NCBI GenBank assembly: GCA_021847645.1
Contig: JAJZQG010000048.1
Span: 1 to 42,742 of the forward strand
Source of the DNA: Myxococcales bacterium
Lineage (GTDB): Bacteria; Myxococcota_A; Polyangia; Polyangiales; Polyangiaceae
DNA length: 42,742 bases
Reading direction: 5' to 3'
Below the pieces are notes generated by a model. That model saw only the letters and a program-made list of their open reading frames with translations, had not been told where the DNA came from and did not search any database. Shown piece after piece: positions 1 to 8,120 of this stretch. The position numbers were made by a program, and so were the translations under genes. Numbering within the stretch: position 1 is the first letter of the stretch; each line of letters opens with the position of its first letter.

Positions 1-2167
1 CGCGATTTGGTGTCCCTGGGTTTCAATCCCCTCGTCAGCGGGGACTCTCATTCAGGTCCGCGCAGCTGGCGCTGGTCACGCCAGCTGAGGCTGGTTTCAA
101 TCCCCTCGTCAGCGGGGACTCTCATTCAGGTCCAAAGCCTGGCGAGGAGCGGTCATGGTTGGCCAGTTTCAATCCCCTCGTCAGCGGGGACTCTCATTCA
201 GGTCTACGACACGCCGTCCAAGCGCATCCTTCTGTTCTGGTTTCAATCCCCTCGTCAGCGGGGACTCTCATTCAGGAAACTGGGCCGCCCGACACTCCCC
301 CCGGGCGAATGCAGTTTCAATCCCCTCGTCAGCGGGGACTCTCATTCAGGCCGAAACCGCCGCGGCACCCAGAACGGCGACGTCGTTTCAATCCCCTCGT
401 CAGCGGGGACTCTCATTCAGGTTGCAGATGGACGGGCGGGCCAAGCGGGCGTCGGCGTTTCAATCCCCTCGTCAGCGGGGACTCTCATTCAGGCGGCGCC
501 TCGTGGTGCGCGCAGCGTGCGACTGTGCGGTTTCAATCCCCTCGTCAGCGGGGACTCTCATTCAGGTCGAGGCGGGAGGCTTTGGCGTGGTAAGAGAATT
601 GTGTTTCAATCCCCTCGTCAGCGGGGACTCTCATTCAGGCGCTGTTCAACCCAGCGGCGCGGGCGAACGCCTGGGTTTCAATCCCCTCGTCAGCGGGGAC
701 TCTCATTCAGGCGCGTCGTCCAGGTACTTGCGCGGGTTCTGGCGAGTTTCAATCCCCTCGTCAGCGGGGACTCTCATTCAGGGCCCTACCCACCATTGCA
801 AGCCTGCCACGCTCCGTAGTTTCAATCCCCTCGTCAGCGGGGACTCTCATTCAGGTCCAGCACATCGACCACCCCGCGTGGGGCCGCGACTGTTTCAATC
901 CCCTCGTCAGCGGGGACTCTCATTCAGGAGTGTCCGTACTCTGCGATAGCGCAGTGCCGACGATGTTTCAATCCCCTCGTCAGCGGGGACTCTCATTCAG
1001 GGCCGGCGGAATCGCTGGGCACATCGCGGCAGTCTAGTTTCAATCCCCTCGTCAGCGGGGACTCTCATTCAGGCCAGGTGCCGGAACTTGAAGCGATCGG
1101 CGTAGTGCAGTTTCAATCCCCTCGTCAGCGGGGACTCTCATTCAGGTGTGGGGGGACGTGCCGGGCGCGAAGAGGTGCACGAGTTTCAATCCCCTCGTCA
1201 GCGGGGACTCTCATTCAGGTTGTTCGGTCCAGTCGAGCGGATACCACACGGGGTGGTTTCAATCCCCTCGTCAGCGGGGACTCTCATTCAGGCGACCCGG
1301 CCCCTTCCGATTTTTGGCGGTAGTTTGTGTTTCAATCCCCTCGTCAGCGGGGACTCTCATTCAGGCCCGCGGGGCCTTGCGGTCCAGTCGCACCTTGCTT
1401 CGTTTCAATCCCCTCGTCAGCGGGGACTCTCATTCAGGCTGGGAGCGGAATCGCTAGGCTCCTCGCGTCGTCTGAAGTTTCAATCCCCTCGTCAGCGGGG
1501 ACTCTCATTCAGGTTCGGACAGGTGCGCGGGCGCTTGTGCCGCACGTGTTTCAATCCCCTCGTCAGCGGGGACTCTCATTCAGGCACGATCGCTTTGCGT
1601 CCGCCTCCCCACTCGCGATGTTTCAATCCCCTCGTCAGCGGGGACTCTCATTCAGGCCCCGTGTGCTCGCACTGTGCCTTTGGGGCTCCCGGTTTCAATC
1701 CCCTCGTCAGCGGGGACTCTCATTCAGGCGGGGGCGCAGCGGTTGGCGAGGTTGCGGAGGCGGGGTTTCAATCCCCTCGTCAGCGGGGACTCTCATTCAG
1801 GCCAGGTGACGCCACCTCTACCCAGGAGCCCGCCTGATGTTTCAATCCCCTCGTCAGCGGGGACTCTCATTCAGGCCGTTTCCGCTTGTTCGGGGCATAA
1901 TGTCGATGTTATGTTTCAATCCCCTCGTCAGCGGGGACTCTCATTCAGGATGGCGAGCTCGGCGGCTTGGAGCACGCTCTCGTGGTTTCAATCCCCTCGT
2001 CAGCGGGGACTCTCATTCAGGGAATCGTGGCGTGCCGCGGGTTGCCACAATCGATCGGTTTCAATCCCCTCGTCAGCGGGGACTCTCATTCAGGCCACGA
2101 GCCCCTTGCGGATCGCGTTGCCCAGCCGATGTTTCAATCCCCTCGTCAGCGGGGACTCTCATTCAGG
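1..2167 (-). CRISPR. CRISPR array, 30 repeats of 37 nt, truncated by the window edge
   Basis: Thirty copies of a 37-nt repeat that starts GTTTCAATCCCC and ends ATTCAGG lie at 20-56, 94-130 and so on to 2131-2167. I saw no variation between copies. The 29 complete spacers are 34-38 nt, and a partial spacer occupies 1-19, so the array continues to the left. Read on the minus strand the repeat ends in ATTGAAAC, the common type I crRNA 5' handle, and it has an internal CCCC/GGGG stem. Transcription is therefore inferred to run from 2167 towards 1, with the leader next to cas4 and the newest spacers near 2130. The absence of a degenerate terminal repeat agrees with the trailer end lying outside the window. 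The locus gene content points to type I-B. Confidence 0.97.
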
Positions 2168-2368
2168 AGCGGCCGTTCTCCCGACGTTTTCCGGCCTTCC
2201 GCAGGCCCCCTTTCCAGTGAACCTCTCGGTTGTCATAGACCCGGCGAGGTTCACCCGAAATCGCCGCCCGCCCGCCGTCGCCCGGCGGCCATCGGTGCTC
2301 CTGGGCGCTCCTCGCGTGTACATCGCCCCCCATCTTGCCAGCCCCTGCCTCCGCCAGCAAGCCCTCCG
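2168..2368 (-). promoter_or_regulatory. CRISPR leader between cas4 and the array
   Basis: About 200 bp without a convincing gene separate the stop codon of cas4 from the first repeat. Since array and cas4-cas2-cas1 share the minus strand, this stretch should hold the array promoter and the site where Cas1-Cas2 insert new spacers. It carries a perfect 9-bp inverted repeat (2217-2225 with 2246-2254) and a smaller hairpin, GGCCT/AGGCC at 2193-2207. I could not identify clear -10/-35 boxes. The leader role is inferred from position and from repeat orientation. Confidence 0.7.
2217..2254. promoter_or_regulatory. Perfect 9-bp inverted repeat inside the leader
   Basis: The arms GTGAACCTC (2217-2225) and GAGGTTCAC (2246-2254) are exact reverse complements separated by 20 bp. 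The element begins 50 bp from the first repeat. The 29-bp centre-to-centre spacing is nearly three helical turns, so both arms would face the same side of the DNA. A dimeric protein site or a leader-anchoring site for spacer integration is possible; function is not shown. Confidence 0.5.
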
Positions 2369-3025
2369 TCACAACACGTCGCCGCAGAAGTTCACAAACT
2401 CGCACTGCGGGCAAAACCCGCGGTGACGCGTCGGCTCCGGAAAGCGCTCCGTCGTCAGCATCGCCCGGATCTGTTCGAGCGCGCCCTCGAACTCGCGTCG
2501 CACCCTCTCGTCCAGTCGTACCGCCACCACGTCGTCCGCCGGCAACACGTACACGAACCCCGTCCCAATGCTGCCGGCCACCAGCCCCTCCTGCTCCTCG
2601 AGCAGCATCGCGTAGCCCGCCAACTGCACCACGTGGTGCTTGCTCACCCCGCCCTCCGTGCGCTTCACGTCCACCGGGTAGACTCTGCGCGGGGCCCGCA
2701 GCGTCACGCGCGCCAGCCCAGCCGGCGGGTTCTTGAACCGCGGCCACGGCTCGTCCGCCTCCGGTACCTCCAGCACCAGATCGCACACGCCCCGCACCCC
2801 CAGCCGCTTGCTCTCGAGCGCTACGCCGAACCGACGCTCGGCACGCGACAGCCCGTAGCGCTTGCCGGTCCGTCGCTTCTCCAGCCGCGCCACCGCCAGC
2901 TCCGCCTTCCTGCCCAGCTCCATCTTGGGTGTCTCCGGCACGCCGTGCGGCATCATCAGCCGGTGCCACAGAACCCGACGACAGAACGTCCAATGCCGCA
3001 CGTCGCTCACCCGCAGCTCGATCAT
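2369..3025 (-). CDS. cas4: CRISPR-associated exonuclease Cas4
   Basis: This 218-residue protein has the RecB-like nuclease layout of Cas4: Cys15 in TFCRR, Asp82 in GVCDLV, Asp119 and Lys121 in YPVDVKR, and the QLAGY motif at 134-138. A C-terminal cysteine set (Cys205, Cys208, Cys214) joins Cys15 to bind an iron-sulfur cluster. Cas4 trims prespacers and helps choose PAM-containing ones before Cas1-Cas2 integration. The start is the ATG overlapping the cas2 stop by 4 bp (ATGA), and the protein then begins directly with the conserved N-terminus. The frame stays open upstream, but that part lies within cas2 in another frame and looks non-coding. It is the last cas gene before the leader. Confidence 0.95.
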   Translation of the reverse strand: MIELRVSDVRHWTFCRRVLWHRLMMPHGVPETPKMELGRKAELAVARLEKRRTGKRYGLSRAERRFGVALESKRLGVRGVCDLVLEVPEADEPWPRFKNPPAGLARVTLRAPRRVYPVDVKRTEGGVSKHHVVQLAGYAMLLEEQEGLVAGSIGTGFVYVLPADDVVAVRLDERVRREFEGALEQIRAMLTTERFPEPTRHRGFCPQCEFVNFCGDVL

Positions 3026-3414
3026 CGGTTGCCTCCCGCCGCTTCTTGTGGCTTCGCCCCGCTCACGCCCGTCGTCGCCCACCGCCGCGCAAGCCTGGCT
3101 TCCTGCTCGCCGATCGGAAACACAGCGAACCGTCCGCCGTCCACCGCAGCCGACAGCAGTTGCTCGAGCCGCGCCGCGATCTCCTCGCGACGGTTGCGCG
3201 TCATCGGCCCCTCGAACACGCTCCACTGAAGCCGCGTCAAGCCGTAGTCCTTGCAGATCTCGCAGACCTTTCTGCGAACCTTGTCCGACGGCACGTCGAA
3301 CGCCACCACGGTCGTCAGCTCCGAGGAGCCCTCCGTGCGTGCAGCAGCCGCGCCGGGCCGCACCCGGTTCCACGGACGCGTCTTGCGCAGCCCCGGCCCA
3401 TGCGCGCCGCTCAC
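3022..3414 (-). CDS. cas2: CRISPR-associated protein Cas2
   Basis: Cas2 bridges two Cas1 dimers during spacer integration. The core begins at VVAFDVPSD, with the conserved Asp at residue 40 in this model, followed by the ferredoxin-like fold (KVCEICKDYGL, then QWSVFEG). The GTG start at 3414 lies just after the cas1 stop and gives 130 residues, longer than the usual 90-100 for the family. In-frame GTG codons at 3363, and right at the VVAF segment behind a GGAG sequence, would give more typical lengths, so the first ~30 residues are uncertain. The 3' end overlaps cas4 by 4 bp, so cas1, cas2 and cas4 are probably translationally coupled. Confidence 0.9.
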   Translation of the reverse strand: MSGAHGPGLRKTRPWNRVRPGAAAARTEGSSELTTVVAFDVPSDKVRRKVCEICKDYGLTRLQWSVFEGPMTRNRREEIAARLEQLLSAAVDGGRFAVFPIGEQEARLARRWATTGVSGAKPQEAAGGNR

Positions 3415-3418
3415 CCTG

Positions 3419-4471
3419 TCACCACGCCATGGAGAAGGTTCTGTACTTGCCTTCGCCACGCACGAACGTCGCCACGCTCCGCGCCTGCTGCTGCACCACT
3501 GAACCCACCCGCATCTTGCGCCCGCGCACCACCACGCTCGACTCGAGCCTCTCGACCACCGCCGATGCGATCGCCTTGCGCGTGGGCTCATCGAGCAGCG
3601 CGCCTTCGAACGAGACGCGCTGGCCCAGACGCACGTACGCCAGCACCGCTCGGTCCACGACCGGCGCGCGCATCTCCTCGATCAGGTCCAGCACCATCGA
3701 CGGCTTGCCCGGCCGATCGGCGTGCAGGAACCCGGCGAACGGATCGAGGCCGGCGAGCATGACCGCGGCCCACACGCGGCTCGTGAGGATCCCGTAGCCG
3801 TAGTTGAGCAGCGCGTTGACCGAATCGACCGCGCCTCTGCCGGTCCGTCCCTCGAACTCGCACTTGCCCTCGAGCAGCCCCTTGACCCCGCGCCAGTACG
3901 CCTGGGCGCCGAGCCCTTCCACGCCCATCAGCGACTCGCGCACCATCGCCGGCTTGGTGCCCTGGATCTGCAGCGCGCGCCCCCGCGCACGCCTCACCTC
4001 GGATGCCGCCGCGATCGCGGCCTTGCGCCGCTCGCCCGACTCGGCCTTGGCGAAGTACACCAGCAGCCCGGCCTGGTTGCGGAGCTTGCCGGTCACGAAC
4101 GCCCTGCACAGCTCGGCGCCGCGTCGGTCGTCCATCGCACGAAGCTGCTCGCGCCGCGTCTGCACCGTCGCCGTGAGCATCGGCGAGGTGAGCATCGCGT
4201 ACGGCTGGCCGGTCGACGACAGGAACGTGATCGGGATGCCGCGGCTGACCGCCTCCTGGACCAGGTCGGAGGAGAGCGTGACCCCGCGTGGCGGCACGAC
4301 GATCTCGCCGACGCGAAACAGCGGTACCTCCTCTTCACCGGAGCCGGGCGGCGACTGTGGCGACGCAGCCGGTGGCTTTCCTTTCGCGAGCCCGGGACCC
4401 CGAAGCAACAGCCTCTCACTCCTCTTGCCGACGAACGTTCCGTGCGCCGGCACAAGCACCGTGCGGGACAT
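3419..4471 (-). CDS. cas1: CRISPR-associated integrase Cas1
   Basis: This 350-residue protein has the Cas1 signature: Glu185 in MGVEGLGA, NALLNYGYGIL at 219-229, His250 in GFLHAD, and Glu265 in DLIEEMRAP. These match the conserved Glu/His/acidic residues of the metal-dependent integrase active site. It inserts spacers at the leader end of the array together with Cas2. The N-terminal beta domain carries a Pro/Ser/Gly-rich insertion at about residues 28-48. The start is the ATG preceded by a strong GGGAGGGG ribosome-binding site; the longer frame upstream has no family similarity. It is first in the minus-strand cas1-cas2-cas4 operon and is divergent from the unknown-HEPN-cas6 side. Confidence 0.96.
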   Translation of the reverse strand: MSRTVLVPAHGTFVGKRSERLLLRGPGLAKGKPPAASPQSPPGSGEEEVPLFRVGEIVVPPRGVTLSSDLVQEAVSRGIPITFLSSTGQPYAMLTSPMLTATVQTRREQLRAMDDRRGAELCRAFVTGKLRNQAGLLVYFAKAESGERRKAAIAAASEVRRARGRALQIQGTKPAMVRESLMGVEGLGAQAYWRGVKGLLEGKCEFEGRTGRGAVDSVNALLNYGYGILTSRVWAAVMLAGLDPFAGFLHADRPGKPSMVLDLIEEMRAPVVDRAVLAYVRLGQRVSFEGALLDEPTRKAIASAVVERLESSVVVRGRKMRVGSVVQQQARSVATFVRGEGKYRTFSMAW

Positions 4472-4650
4472 GCGATCCCCTCCCTTCGGCAGCCATCCTC
4501 TCATGGCGTCGGAGTATCCTACGCTTTTTCCGCGCGCCCGTGTATTGGCTCGAGCGCGGCCTGGCGGTGCGCGGGTGTGCAGCAGCGCTGGCCGGGGCAT
4601 CCGACCCATCTGGTTGACTCGCTACCCGTGGTGAGCAACATGATCCGCAC
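4472..4650. promoter_or_regulatory. Divergent intergenic region between cas1 and the HEPN-pair genes
   Basis: This 179-bp gap must serve cas1 (minus) and the gene starting at 4651 (plus). On the plus strand a TTGACT hexamer lies at 4614-4619, but the best -10 candidate, CATGAT at 4639-4644, gives a long 19-bp spacer and would make the downstream transcript nearly leaderless. On the minus strand a TAGGAT hexamer lies about 50 bp upstream of cas1. Both are weak matches and only suggestive. Confidence 0.35.
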
Positions 4651-5040
4651 ATGGCGAGCGCGATGAGTCTCGAAGAGCGGATCAGGGAGATGCACGAAGG
4701 CGCGGTGCGCGAGTTGATCGCCGCCCACAAGAGTCGCAACGACGAGCCCCTGGTTCTGGCGGTTCGATATGGGCTCGAGCAGCCCCAGGACATTCACTTG
4801 CTCGAGGTGCTCGACGGCTTTCCAGGAGGCGACGACGACGAGCTTCTGGTGACGTCCTTCGAGTCGTCGGCGCGGCTCCGGATCGTGGGCGAGCTGTACC
4901 TTGCGCTCTGCAGTCCGGCGCAGCTGAAGGCTGCGATATCCAGAGGCGATGCGGAGACGCAGAAGCTGCGCGGTGGTGAGGTCGTGTATGACGACGGTAG
5001 CGAGCTTGCGAAGGATCTGAAGAAGGCGCTGGGGTTGTGA
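4651..5040 (+). CDS. Small unknown protein paired with a HEPN protein
   Basis: This 129-residue acidic protein has no family I can name. Its stop overlaps the start of the HEPN gene (GTGA), so the two are translated as a pair. In such pairs the small partner is often a minimal nucleotidyltransferase (MNT). Here the phrase QDIHLLEVLDGF and the C-terminal GGEVVYDDGSELAKDL are faintly like the core strand and tail of MNT domains. The catalytic GS...DxD signature is absent, so any MNT origin would be degenerate. The start may instead be the ATG at 4663 (MSLEERI). It sits between cas1 and cas6, pointing to a CRISPR-linked or other defence role, which is inference. Confidence 0.7.
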   Translation: MASAMSLEERIREMHEGAVRELIAAHKSRNDEPLVLAVRYGLEQPQDIHLLEVLDGFPGGDDDELLVTSFESSARLRIVGELYLALCSPAQLKAAISRGDAETQKLRGGEVVYDDGSELAKDLKKALGL

Positions 5041-5579
5041 GCGCCGCGGCGGTCCAGAATGCGCGGCCCTGGTTCGAGCAGGCGGCCAGCGACCTGCGTG
5101 CCGCGCTCGCGCTGTACGCGCGCCCCGCGCCGATGACGGACCAGGATGTCGGCTGCCACGTCGCGGCGCTGTGCTCCCAGGCCATGGAGAAGAGCCTGAA
5201 GGGCTACTTGCTGTTGAACGGGATGAGCCCGGCCATCGATCATCGTCCGGACAAGTACCTCGCGACGCTGCTTGCGAAGGACAACCCTCTTCTGCGATAC
5301 GCGGGTCACCACGCGCATCTGTCGCGCTTGTTTGATCAGGACTCGAGGCGGACCCTGAGTCAGCTGCTGGACCTGACCCCCGGCGGTCTGGGCAAGCGCA
5401 CTGACGTCCCGAGCACGGAGTACCCGTGGCGGGAGGAGGTCGGTTGGCGCCATGCTCCGGTCGAGCACGCTGCGTTCTCCGATGCTCACGCCCTTCGCAA
5501 GTGGGTCACCGCTGCCTCGCGGATGACCACGACGCTCGACAAGCTCCGAAAAGCGGTCGACCGCGGCACCTCGCTCTGA
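5037..5579 (+). CDS. HEPN-domain protein
   Basis: The 180-residue product matches the HEPN pattern: an N-terminal helix WFEQAASDLRAALALY (12-27), then SQAMEKSLKGYLLLNG (47-62), the segment most typical of the family, then a helix starting near 72. Two arginine-histidine spacings could serve as the RNase motif of toxic HEPN proteins: RYAGHH (87-92, R-phi-x3-H) and RHAPVEH further on. The usual C-terminal RYP motif appears as EYP, so catalysis is uncertain. It starts at a GTG overlapping the upstream stop. HEPN proteins are frequent RNases in toxin-antitoxin and abortive-infection systems. Its place inside a cas locus suggests a back-up response if CRISPR fails, but that is inference. Confidence 0.8.
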   Translation: MSAAAVQNARPWFEQAASDLRAALALYARPAPMTDQDVGCHVAALCSQAMEKSLKGYLLLNGMSPAIDHRPDKYLATLLAKDNPLLRYAGHHAHLSRLFDQDSRRTLSQLLDLTPGGLGKRTDVPSTEYPWREEVGWRHAPVEHAAFSDAHALRKWVTAASRMTTTLDKLRKAVDRGTSL

Positions 5580-5711
5580 ACGCGCCCCTCACGGTCGTTG
5601 TCGGCCAGGGCAGCAAAAGACGACGCGACAGGCTCCGCTGGAGCCTCGGCCCCGACAGGTCGGTTCGACGGTTGCGCGTCCTGGACCATCCGTGCAGGAT
5701 GGCGCCTCGTG

Positions 5712-6698
5712 ATGACCTGGGACCAGCTCGACGGGCTCGCGCTGTATCGATATCGCATCGACCTCTCGCTGGAGCGCGATCTGGCGATCGCCTCGCAGCA
5801 GCGCGCGGCGATTTGGCGCGGCGCCTTCGGAGCCTCACTGCGCTCGCTCGTCTGTCATGACCGCAACCTCGAGTGCGACGGGTGCCCGCTCGCCGAGCCG
5901 TGCCCCTATGTGCGTGTGTTCGCCCCGCGCATTCCCGACGGACGGCCGGTGATTGCGCGCCTGCACGACCCGCCTCGCCCGTTCGTGCTGACCGACCCCC
6001 GGCCCGACGCGGACTCGCTGCCACGCACCACCAGCCTCGCGCTCGGAATGGTCGTCGCGGGCACGGCGATCGAGCAGCTGCTCTACCTGCTGGTGACGAT
6101 TCGCAAGCAGGGGGAGCTGGGGTTGGGCCGTCATCGCGTCAAGTTCGCCGTCGAGCAGGTGCGAAGCCTCGACGCCGACGGGCTCGCCGTCCACGAGGTC
6201 TGGCGCCAGGGCTCGGACCTGGTGCGAGCCCACCGAACGCCGCTGCGCGCCCGCGATCTGATGCGCCCCGGCGACGATCGCGCGCGACGGGTTCGCGTCC
6301 GGTTCATCACGCCGACCGACGTTCGTTCGCACGCTTCGGCGGCGGCCTCCGGACCGTCGGCGCCGTCGTTCGGCGCGTTGCTGCGCCGCGCTCGCGACCG
6401 TGTGGGCGCGCTCGCGACGTTCTTCGGTGATGGCGCGCTCGATTTCGATCCGAGGCAGATGGCGACCCTCGCAGACGAGGTGACCACCTTGTCTTCGGAT
6501 GTGACGGCGGAACGGGTGCAGCGGCGGTCGGCCCGCACCGGCCAGCGCCATCCGATCGGCGGAGTCGTTGGATCGGCCGTGTACGAGGGCGACGCGATAG
6601 CGCGGTTGATGCCCTGGCTGCGCGTCGTGGAGTTGGTGGGAGTGGGCAAGCACGCCACGTTCGGCAATGGGCGGGTGGCCGTGGAGCTGCTGGCCTGA
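5712..6698 (+). CDS. cas6: CRISPR pre-crRNA endoribonuclease Cas6
   Basis: Cas6 cuts the array transcript within each repeat, leaving the 8-nt handle seen in this array. The 328-residue product has the RAMP layout of this Cas6 branch: a cysteine-containing segment (CHDRNLECDGC, then CPYVRVFAP), PFVLTDP, and the C-terminal glycine-rich loop GVGKHATFGNG at 310-320. The chosen ATG begins MTWDQLDGL. An in-frame TTG at 5598 would add 38 residues of low-complexity sequence that I judge not real. It follows the HEPN gene by 132 bp and precedes the SEC-C gene by 24 bp, so cas6 and the SEC-C gene are likely co-transcribed, separate from the effector operon. Confidence 0.92.
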   Translation: MTWDQLDGLALYRYRIDLSLERDLAIASQQRAAIWRGAFGASLRSLVCHDRNLECDGCPLAEPCPYVRVFAPRIPDGRPVIARLHDPPRPFVLTDPRPDADSLPRTTSLALGMVVAGTAIEQLLYLLVTIRKQGELGLGRHRVKFAVEQVRSLDADGLAVHEVWRQGSDLVRAHRTPLRARDLMRPGDDRARRVRVRFITPTDVRSHASAAASGPSAPSFGALLRRARDRVGALATFFGDGALDFDPRQMATLADEVTTLSSDVTAERVQRRSARTGQRHPIGGVVGSAVYEGDAIARLMPWLRVVELVGVGKHATFGNGRVAVELLA

Positions 6699-6722
6699 AA
6701 TCGGAAGGGGGCTGAACGAGCC

Positions 6723-8120
6723 ATGGGACACGACCATCATTTTCTCTCGCGCCTCGACCGGGTGTGCACCGAGCACGTGGAGCTCGCGCTGGGTCTGTAT
6801 CGCGACGCCGAGCTGGTGGAGCACATCCTGTCGTATTCGGGCGTGCCGGAATCCGCGCCGCGCATCGCGATCTCCCTGGGATCGGAGCGCGGCCCGTTCG
6901 TCATCGTCAGCCGCGACGGTCACTTCGTCACGTGCCTGGCCGAGGGCATGCTGCCGCTTTCCACGCCGGTGGTCCCGCGCTCCCGGCTCGACACCATCGC
7001 CGGGCACGTCGGCAAGCTGCAAGATCGGATGCGCGTGGCGAAGCGCATGGCGCCCGGCGGCGAGCTGGGCGATCTGCTCCAGAGCGTGATCGACGCCGGC
7101 GATAGTGTGTCGCGCGAGGAGATGTACGGCCTGTTCGCGGTCAGCCCCCTGCTGGCCGCGTCGCTGTTCCATTCCATGACGCTGAATGCCAAGGCCCTGC
7201 ATGGCGGCCTGCACACGTTGCTGGCGATGCGGGAGGCGGGCCCCCGTGAAGAGGCGATTCTGCGGGGCTACTGGCAGCTCAGTTGGGCCATGGCGCACCA
7301 GACACTGTTGTGCGGCATCGAATGCCCGGCGGGCTACCCGGATCCGCTTCCGATCATCAACGGCGAGGATCCGCGAGCCTACTTGTCCATGCTGACGATG
7401 ATTACCGGCCTGACGCCCCACGCCGTGCGTGGCGTTTGGTCAGCGTCCGTGGCGGGCGACCGAATCTTCGACCGATTCGAGCGGCGGTACCGGGAGGCGG
7501 AGCAGAGCGAGGTGGCCATCGAGGCCACGTTGGTCCTCGCGGCGCTCGGCCTGCGGTATCCGGCGTTGCTGGCCGACGTCCGGCGCGTGCTGCGCGGTTC
7601 TCCTGGGGCAGATGGTGCCGCGGCAGGTATTTGGGATGCGAACCACCATGCGATGCTCAAGCCCATGGAAGACATATTCAACGACCCGGCGGGCGCGGTG
7701 CGTTTCCTGGAGCGGGCGGCCCAACAGTACGTCCATGGGTTGGGCAAGCACCTTCCGTACGGTTCTGCCGCGCACTTCATGTGGCCCGAGGAGGTTCCGT
7801 CGTCCATATCGCTGCCGATGGTGAGCATGGCGAGCACGCCGATTCTGCGAAGCCCGTTGGATGTCCTTCACGGCCTGCAGGTGCTGGCGTGGGCGGTGAG
7901 CGTGCCCGGCGAGGAGCTGTACCCACCGCTGGAATACGTGCAGGCGTTGCGTGAGGGATGGTCGCTGGCGAAGGGCTACGCGATGTTGGAAGCGACGAAG
8001 ATGTCGTTCCCGGCTGTGCAGTCGAGCCGTGCTTCGAAGAGGCCCGGGCCGAATGAGCCGTGCGACTGCGGGAGCGGCAAGAAGTACAAGAAGTGCTGCT
8101 GGAAGAAGCAGCTTGCGTAG
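6723..8120 (+). CDS. SEC-C motif protein next to cas6
   Basis: This 465-residue protein ends in a clear SEC-C zinc-binding motif, PCDCGSGKKYKKCC, the module found at the SecA C-terminus and in many unrelated proteins. The preceding ~440 residues look soluble and mostly helical, with a possible beta segment near residues 48-70, and resemble no family I know. There is no signal peptide. The ATG has a purine-rich site (GGAAGGGGG) ahead of it and lies 24 bp after cas6, so a shared transcript is probable. It is not a recognised cas gene. It may be an accessory protein of the locus or a passenger; position is the only link seen. Confidence 0.8.
   Translation: MGHDHHFLSRLDRVCTEHVELALGLYRDAELVEHILSYSGVPESAPRIAISLGSERGPFVIVSRDGHFVTCLAEGMLPLSTPVVPRSRLDTIAGHVGKLQDRMRVAKRMAPGGELGDLLQSVIDAGDSVSREEMYGLFAVSPLLAASLFHSMTLNAKALHGGLHTLLAMREAGPREEAILRGYWQLSWAMAHQTLLCGIECPAGYPDPLPIINGEDPRAYLSMLTMITGLTPHAVRGVWSASVAGDRIFDRFERRYREAEQSEVAIEATLVLAALGLRYPALLADVRRVLRGSPGADGAAAGIWDANHHAMLKPMEDIFNDPAGAVRFLERAAQQYVHGLGKHLPYGSAAHFMWPEEVPSSISLPMVSMASTPILRSPLDVLHGLQVLAWAVSVPGEELYPPLEYVQALREGWSLAKGYAMLEATKMSFPAVQSSRASKRPGPNEPCDCGSGKKYKKCCWKKQLA

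Noticed and set aside
7..2426. Several long plus-strand frames across the CRISPR array
   Set aside because: They exist because the 37-nt repeat has no stop codon in the plus-strand frames; the products are just repeat translations.
5598..5711. Longer Cas6 N-terminus from the TTG at 5598
   Set aside because: The 38 added residues are Ala/Gly/Ser-rich and not Cas6-like; the ATG at 5712 gives a normal start.
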